A DNA stretch of 64,000 nt from Ampullaceana balthica (GCA_944989445.1 CALYLW010000018.1:2770430-2834429), one strand, 5' to 3'. Counted from the stretch's first letter, positions 12,401 through 23,208 are shown. Numbers and translations are program-made. The notes: generated from the letters alone by a model not told the origin.

Positions 12401-15400
12401 AAATCTCTAATTATTTCCCCAACTAAAACTTTTTAACATTTATTTTCAATGCCATCTCCAGAAATGATCCTCTTCAAATATAAACTTAGCAGGGCAAACC
12501 ACTTCGGATTATACTTAAACTCAATGCAACAATAAAACTAGTAATGTACTTTTCTTAATGCTAGTCTGCGTTCACTGACTTACAACAATATTGGGTGGTA
12601 TATAATATAACTTAACACTAGTATTATTTACTCCAAAGAAAAGAAAGTCATTTATCTGTCAATATGATTAATATCCACACCATCGTTGTTCATAATTTGC
12701 ATGGTATTCATATGTAAAAATATAATGAAATTTGATGGATAAATTATTAGCATCATCTACATTGATTGCATCTCACTTTTCTTGTCCTTAATGCTTTTAA
12801 TAAGTTGTATTCATTGAATATGATGGAAAATTAAGCTCTGGCAAAAATTGAGGTCTAGTATGCAATGAGCCCTAGGATGAAAGCTCTGCGCAGCTTTAAT
12901 ATGCCTGGCCTGGACTTAGACACATTGAGTTCTGCTTAGGCTTATCTTTAATACTATGCATTAATACTACATACTACATGTATTAGAGCTGAGGTGCTTC
13001 TTGCTTAAGTAAGGACTAAGCATTTTATTAACAGTTAACATTTATTAACAGTCACTAAATTAACATTATTTGAATACGAGTGAACAGATATTTGAACATT
13101 AGTAGGTAATCCCTTATTTTAGCGCATTTTAAATTTTTAGAGCAAAAAATTTAAAATAACGTACTTTTACTAATTTAAACACTTAAATGAGAAATAAAAC
13201 AAGTATTTAATGATTTAAAACCAGTTTTTGTGTGTGTTTTGTTGAGTTAAAAGGGGTTTTGAACTTAAAAAAGTATTTTTTAAAATCAGACTCCGAACAA
13301 AAATCGTAGTTTGTTTATTTTTTAACCGCATTTGGTCAGATAATTGAATTTATTTTACCGCCTCAGACCAATTTTATTTTTCATGTTTACCGAAAGTTAA
13401 ATGTAAATGAGATGCAGAGGCGTCAGCTCACAGTAAAGAAATTTGCGATAATTTATTAATTACTGATGTAATACGTTTTTAATGTCTTAAGATGAAAAAT
13501 CTTCAATTTCTTTTATATTGCATTTCTGCTATATCTATTGTTCTGACAAACTTAAATTAATTTTAATGGTTGTTATAAAAATAACACTTGTACTTGAGGG
13601 CCGTCCATAAATGACGTCACGCGCCTAGGGGGGCAGGGGGGGTTACGCATTTGTGACAACGGGGAGGGGGGGGGGCTTTAAGAAATGTGACGTCACACCA
13701 AACACGCGCTACTTTAAATATAAGTTCCACTTAAATACTTAATTGTTTTCAATTTATTTAATCGCCCCTCGCCACGATTTAATTTTCTCCCTACTTTTTA
13801 CCCATCAGTGTGTTTCGATACGAATAATAGTAATAGTTTCTTTGCAGAATAGGGTGGGGTGGGGAGAGAGAGGGAGGCGGAAACTTTCGTCACGACGTTC
13901 GCCGGCAAAATATTTGGCACGACCACGGACCAGAGATCGTGCACATGATCATGATGTAACACTGACCTTTGTTTCACCTCGGCTAGGGGTACTCAAGAAT
14001 CAGGGAGTTACAACGGTGCACTCAGCAAAAGCTCATGTGATTGAAGTGCCCTCCCCCCACACTTTTTTTAAAATTAATTTTTTTAAATTTCAATTTTGTA
14101 TTAATTTATTAAAATTTTATTTGTAAAGTTAATTAATTTGTTAATTATTATTATTTTAAAATTAAGCATCCAGGCGAGTAGGGATGTGACGGAGCTGATG
14201 AAAATCCGCATCCGTCGGATTCGGCAAATATAAATCCGTCAGATTCGAATGCGGTCAACACTTGGCTAAAAGTGTTTTTGGAGGTTTTTTTTTACACATA
14301 TGCGTTGCCATTATTTGTTTGTCTATCAGACTATCTTGACCTATATATGGCTCATGACAAAAAAAGTGAGCTCTTCTCTATAAAAGTGTACAAAAATAAA
14401 TTAGGAACTACTTTTGAACCTTCAACTTTGACACATTTTAATTAATTCTAACCAATAGTTAAATGGCTTTTGCACACGGCCACTTCTCATTCCAAATGTC
14501 ATTCCAACTCATTCCAATTGGTCACACATAACCAGCTTTTTGCCATTCCAATCCGCACATCCACTCCGCCATTCCAATCCGCATATCCATTCCGAGGTTT
14601 AGAAAGCTCGGATGAAAACAATGTTTGGCGAGAGGGGTATATCTAAAATACCTTCATGACCAAATATGACATCTAATCTATGGACAGCTGAGTAAGGGTC
14701 CAGGAGTTTAGTTTTATCTGTTTTCTTTATTTCGGGTTTTCGAAAGTCTCTAGGTTTTTTAATGTTATTTACGATTTCTACGGCCGTGTTTGATCTGAAA
14801 ACGGTAATTTTTCAAATTCGAATCCGATGGAATTTTAAAAAAAAATCTGTCAGATTCGAATTTGCTAAAAAAACGTCGAAGTTCAAATGTCGTCGGATTC
14901 GAACTTCGTCACATCCCTACAGGCGAGTGCCGCCTTTGAAACTCAGCTGGATGAACCAAAATTTCCAAATGGGCATCACAAAAAATAATAACTTTGATTG
15001 AAGAAAAAAAGATTTATCCATTCAAATGCAATAATGGCTCCGTAAATCACAGAAGATGTTTGAAATATACAAATTTTTATTTCCTACAAATTGTAAAATA
15101 GAACTATTATTTGAACAAAAATATAATAAATTAATTTAATACGGTAAGTTAAAAAAAAATTTTTTTTGATAACCCGAAATTTAAAATGCGCTAAAATAAG
15201 GGATTAACCATTAATATTTAGAGAACAGACATTTGAACATTGATTTTAATGTGATTTTCATTTACTTAATTGACTAAGACTAAACATTAATTAGTAGGTC
15301 TAACAGTACCTCCTTTAACCTACAGTTGCAGTCGCACTACTAACACTACTGACTACTACTATTGGGTTTGGGCTTGGGGTTTGGTAGACGCAGAGTCAGT

Positions 15401-16830
15401 AGCGAGGCACCTACACTGTAACACTGACTGAAGTAACATTTTGCGCAAAAGGCCTGCCTAAGACTTAATAATAATTTTAGTCCTCATTAGTAACTAGTGC
15501 TAAATTAGTATTACTAATTATGTTAACTTAGTAATTTAATTTTTGAGTACTAGTTCTTAAGAGTAAGAGTCTTAGTCTTAAGACACGACAACTCTAGGAC
15601 TAGTCTATACACTATGCCATGCCATGGGCCATACTATGCCATAGTAACTATCATTAACTATGGCTATGCCCCTTGGCTATTAATAATTAACTAGTAACTA
15701 GGTTTTATTATTCGAAGTGATTATTCGCACGGTGAAAACCGTGCGTATGTCGAGTATTATCCGCACGGGTCGTCGCGCATGCGTATTCTAGCGGCTGGTG
15801 TCGATTAAAAAAAAACTTTTAAATAGCCGCACTACACATCAGCTTCTCCAGATGAGTGGTTAAATCTGGGTTGCGTGTATAATTAGCCAGCGGATCGAAT
15901 CCATGGACGGTCTTAATTTTTTGTTTGTTTGTTTGTTTTACAATCACAGTGAGGATGCTTGCGATCACTCAAGCAGGCTCATTTTCAGAAACATTTTATT
16001 ATCCCCCCACCCTATACGCATTTTATCAATTCTGTTAGTCACTGTTACTGACTCTCACTCTTAAATTTTTATGCTATGGCTATACCATTCTATCGTCTTT
16101 CACTTTTGCATGCTTTAAATTCAATTAACTTGACTTAACGGATTTATGATGTCCAACGGTGCTAGTAATGGGAAGTATAATAATTAGGTAGCCTCTTATA
16201 ATACAGAGTTTCTTCCAATTAAAATTATGAATGAAACTATGAAAGTTAATAAAGTTACTTCATAATGTGTATTATATATACAAAGTTGAGTGCACTGGAA
16301 CATTTATCTTATCTATCTTATCTGTTACAGACGCTCCTTCTACTTAATAATCTAGTCACTCAAAAGACGATTAAAATGACAAACTAATTAATTTGTGTAC
16401 CCTCGTAACGAAAAGATTTCAATAAGCATTGCAACATAAATAATAAGCAGTAATAAGAATTTAGATATTGATCGGCATCACTCTTACGGTCAAAACCGTG
16501 CGGATAATGTCGAACATTATTCGCACGGACCGTGCGAATAACGCTTGCCTTTTATTATTTGTTATATAATAATTATATTGTCAAGTGTCCAAATTAATCA
16601 TTTAAAACATTTTCAAAGCTGTCCATGGAAAGATAATAATTTTAATGCTGGTGTTAGCATTATTTTTAAACGGATACATTAAAATATGAATGTTTAGTTT
16701 AGTAATGAATCATAAATGCCAGATAATTGAGATAAGTAGATTTTAGATCTACCTGCTTAGACCTCAACTGGCTTGCCTTTCCGGGTCTGTGTCCTATGTA
16801 AGTAACATCATTCCAGTCAGATTCAGCCAT
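9454..16830 (-). CDS. EDF1: EDF1 / MBF1 transcriptional coactivator, complete in five exons
   Basis: Minus-strand exons 16753-16830, 10988-11039, 10617-10777, 10394-10487 and 9454-9503 join at GT-AG sites into 144 codons plus TGA (human protein: 148). The N-terminal MBF1 domain begins [13 protein letters not shown] and includes [16 protein letters not shown]. The helix-turn-helix (about residues 80-130) contains [20 protein letters not shown] and [19 protein letters not shown]. The basic tail is [18 protein letters not shown]1/EDF1 bridges TBP and bZIP or nuclear-receptor activators, and it also binds collided ribosomes. Every splice phase fits. Intron 1 is about 5.7 kb and full of nested transposons; intron 4 holds a same-strand LINE fragment. 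The coding sequence is intact, so the gene is judged functional. Confidence 0.95.
9698..10302 (-). pseudogene. 5'-truncated non-LTR retrotransposon: RT C-terminus plus 3' UTR
   Basis: On the minus strand an open frame from about 10302 to 9825 encodes the thumb and C-terminal part of a LINE reverse transcriptase: [33 protein letters not shown], then [16 protein letters not shown] before the stop. This wording is typical of Jockey/CR1-group elements. A 3' UTR follows (GACGCAATAATCTTCTGT, AGGAGCGTCTGAAACAG), ending in a GATAAGATAT-type tail near 9705. The palm catalytic motifs are absent (5' truncation). It lies in EDF1 intron 4 on the same strand as the gene. Related 3' ends occur at 16295-16352 and 62350-62490. 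Confidence 0.8.
11040..13107. other. EDF1 intron 1, inner part
   Basis: AT-rich intronic sequence with a (GAA)n tract at about 11622-11640. Nothing else distinct was recognised. Confidence 0.4.
13598..13700. mobile_element. GGGCCGTCCATAAATGACGTC-type terminal sequence, left copy
   Basis: GGGCCGTCCATAAATGACG followed by a G-rich stretch and AAGAAATGTGACGTC. The inverted counterpart is at 17199-17289, and a truncated same-orientation copy is at 23862-23960. The outermost bases match the TIRs of the element at 19365-20844, so these belong to related families. Confidence 0.6.
14179..14919. mobile_element. Non-autonomous hAT element with 8-bp target duplication
   Basis: Ends TAGGGATGTGACG ... 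CGTCACATCCCTA are inverted, and both sides carry CAGGCGAG (14171-14178 and 14920-14927), an exact 8-bp duplication. TAGGGATG-type termini plus 8-bp duplications define hAT elements. Subterminal repeats of GGATTCG/CAGATTCGAAT occur near both ends. No transposase ORF. It lies inside EDF1 intron 1. Confidence 0.88.
15826..15942 (+). repeat. tRNA(Ser/Leu)-like SINE
   Basis: CAGATGAGTGGTTAAATCTG resembles the A-box region of serine/leucine tRNAs (GCCGAGTGGTTAAGGC), and GGATCGAATCC is one base from the B-box GGTTCGAATCC, about 50 bases downstream. A (GTTT)n tail follows at 15921-15942. No acceptor stem pairs. Confidence 0.45.
16295..16352 (-). mobile_element. LINE 3' end (severely 5'-truncated copy)
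   Basis: On the minus strand AGAAGGAGCGTCTGTAACAG is followed by GATAAGATAGATAAGATAA. It matches the 3' UTR and tail of the LINE fragment at 9698-9760. Only about 50 bases were retained. Confidence 0.6.
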
Positions 16831-17198
16831 TTTTTTATTTTCAAATTTTTGTCAAAATTAATGTTATCTATAAGTGAGAGAATACAGCTTTAAGAATCTA
16901 CAATAAAATATTTGTGAAAATTGAAGTCAGTGCAGCATTGATACTTCCAGTTGTTCAATTACCAACAGCTATCTTCCAATGGTGCAATAGCCCGAAAATA
17001 TAGTTGAATCTGAATGTCGTAACAGTTAAATTTTTAATGTCGTAAAATGCTGTGCGAAAGATAAAGTATTATACATTTTACTTTCAGCTACTGTCAACTG
17101 GTACCCACAACTTTGTGTGTGTTTTGTTTGTTTTTAAGTATTGTTAACTTTTATTTAACAAAACAATAAAATTTACTTTACAAACCAAAAGTCACATT

Positions 17199-17289
17199 TC
17201 TCAAACACACCCCCTTCGTCACACATCGTCACAAGTGTATGACTCCCCTCCCCATCCCAGGTGCGTGACGTCATTTATGGACGGTCCCT
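17199..17289. mobile_element. GGGACCGTCCATAAATGACGTC-type terminal sequence, right (inverted) copy
   Basis: Reverse complement of the 13598-13700 end over about 90 bases, including the internal GTGACGATGTGTGACGA stretch. The EDF1 start-codon exon (16753-16830) lies between the two inverted copies. Confidence 0.6.
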
Positions 17290-17337
17290 AACAAGGGCGG
17301 CACATTGGAGACCGCCCCAGGCGGCAAAAGTTCTAGC

Positions 17338-17868
17338 TACCCCACTGCATGAGCTATAGTGTGGGGGATCAGATAAGATCATGTTAGTCATGAGCTATAG
17401 TGTGGGGTTCAGATAAGATCATGTTAGTCATGAGCTGTAGTGTGGGGATCAGATAAGATCATGTTAGTCATGAGCTATAGTATGGGGATCAGATAAGATC
17501 ATGTTAGTCATGAGCTATAGTGTGGGGATCAGATAAGATCATGTTAGTCATGAGCTATAGTGTGGGGATCAGATAAGATCATGTTAGTCATGAGCTATAG
17601 TGTGGGGATCAGATAAGATCATGTTAGTCATGAGCTATAGTGTGGGGATCAGATAAGATCATGTTAGTCATGAGCTATAGTGTGGGGATCAGATAAGATC
17701 ATGAGCTATAGTGTGGGGTTCAGATAAGATCATGTTAGTCATGAGTTTTAGTGTGGGGATCAGATAAGATCATGTTAGTCATGAGCTATAGTGTGGGGTT
17801 CAGATAAGATCATGTTAGTCATGAGTTATAGTGTGGGGATCAGATAAGATCATGTTAGTCATAAGCTA
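17338..17868. repeat. 40-bp minisatellite, about 13 copies
   Basis: Tandem copies containing CATGAGCTATAGTGTGGGGA and TCAGATAAGATCATGTTAGT, nearly identical; one unit near 17695 lacks 10 bases (the TTAGTCATGA segment). It lies about 500 bp upstream of the EDF1 start codon, in the promoter-proximal region. Confidence 0.95.
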
Positions 17869-18739
17869 TATTTCATATATTTTTCCCTTTTGCCTGAAAT
17901 CCATCGGTTATTTGTTATAATGAGAAAATGTGGAGAAAAATTAAATCTTGTTTCCATATCGAACAATGTTATGCGGAAATTCGAAAGGAATTTTTTTCAA
18001 AGCTTTTTTTCTTTGGCGGTGCGCAAAGAGCGTTACTTAGCAAATTATTTTATATATTGATTTTATCCTATTGTAGGTACGAAGAAAGTGTATGTACACT
18101 TCAAATCAAATAAACGTCGACAGATTGCCATGTGTGACCGAACGATGTTCACGCAACAGTTAAGTATATATAAATGTCTGACGTACATAGTTTGCTGTTA
18201 TTTCAAGTAGGAAGCTTTTTTAATGCAGACTTTTAATATTCTTAAATAATACTGCTGGTATTTATATAACGAAATTAAATAAATTGTTACTATCTCACTA
18301 ATTTTAAAATAAAATGTTTTTTAAGTCAAGCTTTTGATCAACATAATTAATTATTTTAAAAAGTATGATATCCCTTGATAAAAGAAAAAATTCGTGTCAT
18401 AGACCATAAGTAATTTAAAGGGAACTAACCCCTCTAAAAAGATAAAAAGTAAAACTTGGTAGGTTACTAAACTATATTTATTTTATTAGAGTGAAAATTT
18501 GAAATAACCTTCACTAAAAATAATTATACACAATTTGCTGTCTCTCTTAATAAAATGGACATTGAAATAGTAGTAAAATTATTTTTTAAAAAGTAGTAAA
18601 AATGTGTAGCCACAGCCCTGTGCCCTAAATAGCGCGGGACCAAAGGCGGTTGCTTTGCTCTAGAGCCGGGATGACATGATGGCATGTCACATATACCAAT
18701 ATTTGTTGAGACCATGTCACATTATGGGGATTAAAATCT

Positions 18740-19364
18740 TAAACGTTTACGAAAAAAGAATTGGGGCCGCCGGCCCTAAGGGCTGGGGATAATAGGATCA
18801 ATGCTCTATAGTATTTTAATAATTACTATGAAGTTATCATACACCAAGTTTTGTCACGATCCACCCATTTTCTTAGTCGTTAACGCTTAAACAATTTTTA
18901 TATATATCATATTAGCAAAAACAACATTAAGGGCCCCGGGCCCAATCGGTGCAAGAAATTAACTTTAAAATACCTGTTAATTTCAATCTGGATCATGATA
19001 GATATATTAGTCAATGCTTTTCAAGATCGTGTAAATCATAGCGGGAATAAAGTATTTAACGCTTACAAAAAAAAATATTTTTGGCCCCCCAATTAGGAGT
19101 TCAATGCCATATGGTACTTTAATATAGGCTATCAAGTTGTTATGTACCAAGTTTGGTCAAGATCCATTCATTTTCCAAGTAGCTAAGCCTTTAACTAATT
19201 TTTATATAGCTCATAAAAGAAAAAATTCTCACTATGGGCCCCCGGCGCCCCATGAGTGTTAAATTTTGAAGAAAAAAAAGTAGCTTATTTCCATCCCGGG
19301 AGCGTACTCAAAAGTCTCCAAGAGTTTCATGGCGATCGGATGAATGCATGGTTTAGTCAGCTAT
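18740..19364. repeat. Degenerate internal tandem repeat, about three diverged units
   Basis: A roughly 200-bp unit recurs with heavy divergence: ACCAAGTTT(T/G)GTCA(C/A)GATCCA, then TTTTTATATA near a GGGCCCCGGGC-type GC block (18905-18950, 19240-19250). The GC-rich ends in an otherwise AT-rich unit suggest a decayed transposon. No coding sequence was recognised. Confidence 0.5.
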
Positions 19365-20844
19365 GGGGCCGTCCATAAAGTACGTCACGCTCCGAGGGGA
19401 GGGGGAGGGGGTCTAAGAAAGTGTGACACTTTGTGACAGGGGGGGGGGTCAGGCCATGTGTGATGTCACACATTTATTATTTTTAGTAATTTTTTTTCTA
19501 ATTTATTTATATTTTTTTAGTAGAATTTAAATAGCTTTAAAAATAATTTTCAAAAATTTTGTGAAACATTAGAATTAGTTTTATGTCAAAATAGCATTGA
19601 AATGCGTATCTCCTGAATGTGTTGTTCATAAATCTGAATTGGATACAGCAGGACTGATATCGAAGGATCAGGAATGGTTTGACAATCATGTTCGCACCAG
19701 CCAATATTTCACTCAAATTGTTATTAAATATCAGGACATGAAATGTTGCGACAAAGCACGAAGCTCATATTTTAACGTTTTACCTTAAAGATTCTTCCCT
19801 CCTCGAATCCCAATCAACCAAACAAATGATGGACTCAAAGCTTAAGAAAGAGCAGATGCAGATTCTCATAAATTTCCTTCCTTGTTTGTAGCACAAACTC
19901 TCAAATTTGATGAAATTATGCCAAGATCAACAGGAGCTTTCAAAGTACAACCATATGATTACCAGCTTATTTGATCGACTTTGCAAAGTATGTCACTCAT
20001 ATTTTGCCTCACAAACAATGTTGAAGAAACATACAGGACAACACAGAGCTCGGGCTCAGGAGAATGTGCCCACCCAAACTGTTCAAGAATCAACTCAGAT
20101 AAAACGCATCCGTCCTTTGAGAATCACTTCTAGAAGTCAAAGAGAACCCATGGCAGTTATTGCCAGAGGAGAAAATGCACATACAGAGGCTGTTGAGTGG
20201 CTAGATGAGGACGAGTTGATCTGTCTGCAATTATCCTATGGATGAACACAGATGATGTCCAGTGAATATTTTTGAATGAAATATAATTCATAGGACCATA
20301 ATAAACAGATTAAATATAGCACAAGAGTTAGTCACATAATTTGTCAATCTAGTCTTTTTTTTTAAAGTCAAATTGTTTTGTTTCCTTTTTATTATGTAAT
20401 TTTAAAAATCCGGCTACGGCTTCGGCTCCGGCAGGATTTCACTTCATAAATCCGGCTGGCCGGTAGATCCCTAATTTAAATATATATTTATAATCATAAT
20501 GGCACCGGAAAATCCGGAATCCGGCCATTTTAACAAATCTGATTCCGGCTCCAGCCGGATTTCACTTCATAAATCCGTCCCACTTCAGCTCCAGCCGTAT
20601 TTCAAAATTTTGAATCCGGTACATCCCTACTTTTAAGTGGAAATTTTATATTTTAATACAATTTAATAGTGAAGTGTATTTTAAGTATTAAATTAAATAT
20701 TTCAATTTGGTGTTAATTAAATTTTTTTTGGGAAAGTGTGACGTACTTTAGGGGGGGGGTCCCGAGATTTGTGACAGTTTGTGACAGGGGGGAGGGGGGT
20801 CCAAAATGGTCAAAAATAGCGTGACGTACTTTATGGACGGCCCC
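19365..20844. mobile_element. 1.48-kb DNA transposon with perfect 27-bp TIRs
   Basis: GGGGCCGTCCATAAAGTACG at 19365 continues identically inverted for 27 bases at 20818-20844. Subterminal G-rich tracts with GTGACAGGGGGG follow at both ends. Flanks share TAT (19362-19364, 20845-20847), a possible 3-bp duplication. This terminal type is widespread in invertebrate genomes; the superfamily is not resolved here (a PIF/Harbinger-like 3-bp duplication is one option). It carries a broken zinc-finger ORF and, near 20410-20630, repeated CCGG-rich hAT-like ends (ATCCCTAA / ACATCCCTAC). Confidence 0.8.
19585..20245 (+). pseudogene. Broken ORF with one zinc-finger-like motif, inside the TIR element
   Basis: Two open stretches, 19597-19788 (starts MKCVSPECVVHKSELDTAGL) and 19907-20245 (contains CKVCHSYFASQTMLKKHTGQH), appear to be pieces of one protein. 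A third-frame stretch between them (about 19790-19990: FFPPRIPINQTNDGL ... VAQTLKFDEIM) looks like the missing middle, implying two frameshifts. The CxxC-x12-HxxxH pattern is C2H2-like. I do not recognise the family; it may be the accessory or transposase gene of the surrounding element or captured host coding sequence. Confidence 0.5.
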
Positions 20845-20869
20845 TATAACAGACATGCATACATACATA

Positions 20870-21612
20870 CATTGATTTTTACCACGTTTTTATTAACTCG
20901 CTTTCGTTCCTGTTTGTTGGTTTGTTTGTCCAAGATTTTTTTCAAATCTGCCAACGTAAAATTGAACCAATTCTGATGGTCCTAGAGATCTGAAAATTTT
21001 ACCACAGATAGATCTTGGATGACAATGCATTGCATCAAAATTTCAGATCGATCAAATGTACCGTTTTTAAATTATTGAACTTTTTAATGTATCTATAGTC
21101 CATATATAAGCATCTGTACCGTCTGCTTTTGTTGACATCCATGAGTTCACCCCGTGACCACATCACAATGTTTTTAAAACGTTGGGCGGGCGCTTGTGAG
21201 GTGTTTGGTAAAATAAATAGAGGTAAAAAATATTTTGAAAAACCAGGTTGTTATAAGTGGACTAAAAAGAATAAAATAAATAGAAGTAAAAAAAAAGATT
21301 GAAAAAAACACGTTTTTATAAGCGGACTAAAAAGAAGAAAATAATTTAAAACTTATTATTTCAAGTACTTCGATTTAATATGACTAAAAACGTTGGGCGG
21401 GTGTTTGGTATAAAAATTGAATATTTCTAATTTAGAAGGCAAAAGAGAGTATGAGTGAGATGCATATGTTAAACCTCATAAGCGCCCGCCCCACGTTTTT
21501 AGTCATATTAAATGAAAGTACTTGAACTTATAAGTTTTAAATTATTTTCTTCTTTTTAGTCCGCTTATAAAAACGTGGTTTGTTTAAATCTTTTTTTTTA
21601 CTTCTATTTATT
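20870..21612. repeat. Hairpin-bearing dispersed repeat, copy 2 (CACGTTTTTA subfamily)
   Basis: Same order as copy 1: ACCACGTTTTTATTAACTCG, CTTCTGATGGTCCTAGAGAT-type segment, core module at about 21022-21080, then the nested hairpin. Outer arms are at 21305-21345 and 21540-21580, inner arms at 21378-21405 and 21480-21510. The middle portion is shortened relative to copy 1. Confidence 0.7.
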
Positions 21613-21884
21613 ATATTATATATAGATTTGAACAAAGACAAAGTAAGGGAGAGAAATGAAACATAAAGAGTAACAAAGTTTAAACATCTTTAATTCCCCT
21701 GCTTTCGGTATAAAAATTAATTCCTCTTTCACATCAGTGCTTGCTATGAATTGTGCTTAGTTGTCATAACAAGTTATATTTCAAAATAAAACTCATCTTG
21801 TTAGCATTCCATGTAATATAAATAATATATATGACTTCTAGACCTTACATTAGGAATGCTCCCAAATTAAGGTGACACGCTAGC

Positions 21885-22157
21885 TTTCGAGGAAATCGCT
21901 GGAACATAGTATTTTTTACACGCTTTTATTTAAGTCACACTGTTTGTATGTTGTATCCGTCCATCCATCCCTCCTTCCATCATTCCGTCAAATATTGTAA
22001 CTTAAAATTAAACCACTTCTGATGGTCCCAGAGTTCTCAAAATTTTACAACAGATAGATCTTGGCTGACAATGCATTGTATCAAATTTCAGGTCGATCGA
22101 ATGTACCGTAATTAAATTATTGCATTTTTAGTTTATCTTTATATAAGCATCAGCACC
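21885..22157. repeat. Dispersed repeat, CACGCTTTTA subfamily, left half
   Basis: ACACGCTTTTATTTAAGTCA leads into the same AAACCACTTCTGATGGTCC and core-module segment (22068-22125) as copy 2. It is cut off at 22158 by the start of a hAT element, so the hairpin half is missing. Its closest partner is the inverted copy at 57270-57640. Confidence 0.65.
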
Positions 22158-23070
22158 CAGGACCGGCCTTAGGCCAAGGCGAACGAGGCAACCGCCTTGG
22201 GCCCCGCGCTTTGAAGAAACGTTTTACTAATTTTTTCAATTTTACTACTATTTCGCAATACTTTTTTTTTATAAATATTTTTTTAATACAAAGATATCAA
22301 GAAAATGTAACAGGATAAAACGATTAGAAAAATAAATTGTCAATATAATAAAATATTATCAATTATTATCATCCTAAATCATATTGCAACAAATTATTTT
22401 TTCCTAAGCATTTAGTAAGCATTGATGGATTCAGGCGAACATTTTAATTAAAAAACAAAACAAAACGCCATTTAAGGACACCCTTACTTCAACCGAAAAG
22501 TCTTATATATTTAGCACCTAAGAACACAATGCTTTGTTTCCGTTGCAAACTTTTTGGCAACAGTTCGTCTGCTTTGAGATATGACGAGATTTGTGCCTGG
22601 AAAAATGACAGTGTTCGACTGTATGATCATGAAAAATCAAAAGGACGTTATTATCTACTTTGAAATGTTTTGAGCTGCCATTTATAACAGGCTTACAGCA
22701 CGATGCATAATTGACAAGAAAAGTAAAAAATTTATAAACATTGAAAAGGCTCGTTGACATAATGTATTTCACCGTCTCATTGCCATTGTTCAATTTCTTG
22801 CTGAGCACAACATGGCTTTTCGACGTTAAGTGGATAAACTACATCAGGCACACAATGGAAACTTTTAGGGTCTCGTTGAATCGCTGGCAAAATTTGATCC
22901 GGTTTTGTAGGAGCATATTCGAAGTATACAAACTAATAAAATTCATGATAACTACTTGTGAAGGCGAATTCAAAACGTGCTCATTTCTGAAAATCCTTCT
23001 TAGACAATTGTTGATGAAGGACCAAATTACTGCACCAAAAAGAAAACTTTTCGAACTTTCCGCATAAAAT
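22158..23070 (+). pseudogene. Degenerate ZMYM1-like hAT transposase, copy 1
   Basis: Starts with a hAT-style end CAGGACCGGCCTTAGGCC. From about 22440 the translation, split over frames, reads the TTF-type finger of the 'zinc finger MYM-type protein 1-like' hAT family: LCFRCKLFGNS ... YDHEKSKG. It continues with IVQFLAEHN-type sequence (about 22770-22830). Stops and frameshifts interrupt it everywhere. It is a close relative of the copy at 24459; both share the upstream block TTAGTAAGCATTGATGGATT. Confidence 0.7.
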
Positions 23071-23178
23071 TGTTCAATACGAAAGTAAATGAATAAAAAT
23101 GAGTAAAAAAATAAATAAAATAAATGAAAGTTCTGTATTACGTTATTTTTAAATCTGATCTGTATTTATTTTGAAAAC

Positions 23179-23208
23179 TTCCGTCATTTTTGACGGGTGA
23201 TACACTAG
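23179..23208 (+). mobile_element. Possible Helitron-type 3' terminus
   Basis: CCGTCA-TTTT-TGACGG hairpin, then GTGATACA and CTAG followed by T. Helitrons end in CTRR preceded by a short hairpin and insert between A and T. The same layout occurs at 34206-34232. No Rep/helicase was seen; the 5' end is unknown. Confidence 0.4.

Larger units (their letters stand above)
13108..15206. mobile_element. TIR element with possible TA duplication, enclosing other insertions
   Basis: Left end 13108-13137 (AATCCCTTATTTTAGCGCAT...) and right end about 15177-15206 are inverted copies of about 28 bp. A TA on each side could be a mariner-type duplication. GAACAGA(T/C)ATTTGAACATT occurs both just outside the left end (13083-13101) and outside the right end (15223-15241), so the insertion site itself seems duplicated. 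The interior holds a complete hAT element (14179-14919) and a different TIR end (13598). No transposase was seen. Confidence 0.55.
15715..16562. repeat. Palindrome-ended (foldback-type) element in EDF1 intron 1
   Basis: Left part 15721-15770 has GATTATTCGCACGGTGAAAA followed by CCGTGCG and then TATTATCCGCACGG. The right part 16480-16545 carries the inverted set (CCGTGCGGATAATGTCGAAC, then ATTATTCGCACGG and CCGTGCGAATAACG). Each end is therefore itself palindromic and the two ends are mutually inverted. The right margin ends CTTGCCTTTTATTAT as at 5463-5477. Confidence 0.55.

Noticed and set aside
13743..14126. 127-codon ORF upstream of the hAT element
   Set aside because: It crosses a TIR-end remnant and an AT-rich tail, has no domain, and lies in an EDF1 intron on the opposite strand.
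13598..17289. A single 3.7-kb transposon containing EDF1 exon 1, as a firm call
   Set aside because: No matching target duplication and other elements overlap the left end; kept only as a hypothesis among the findings.
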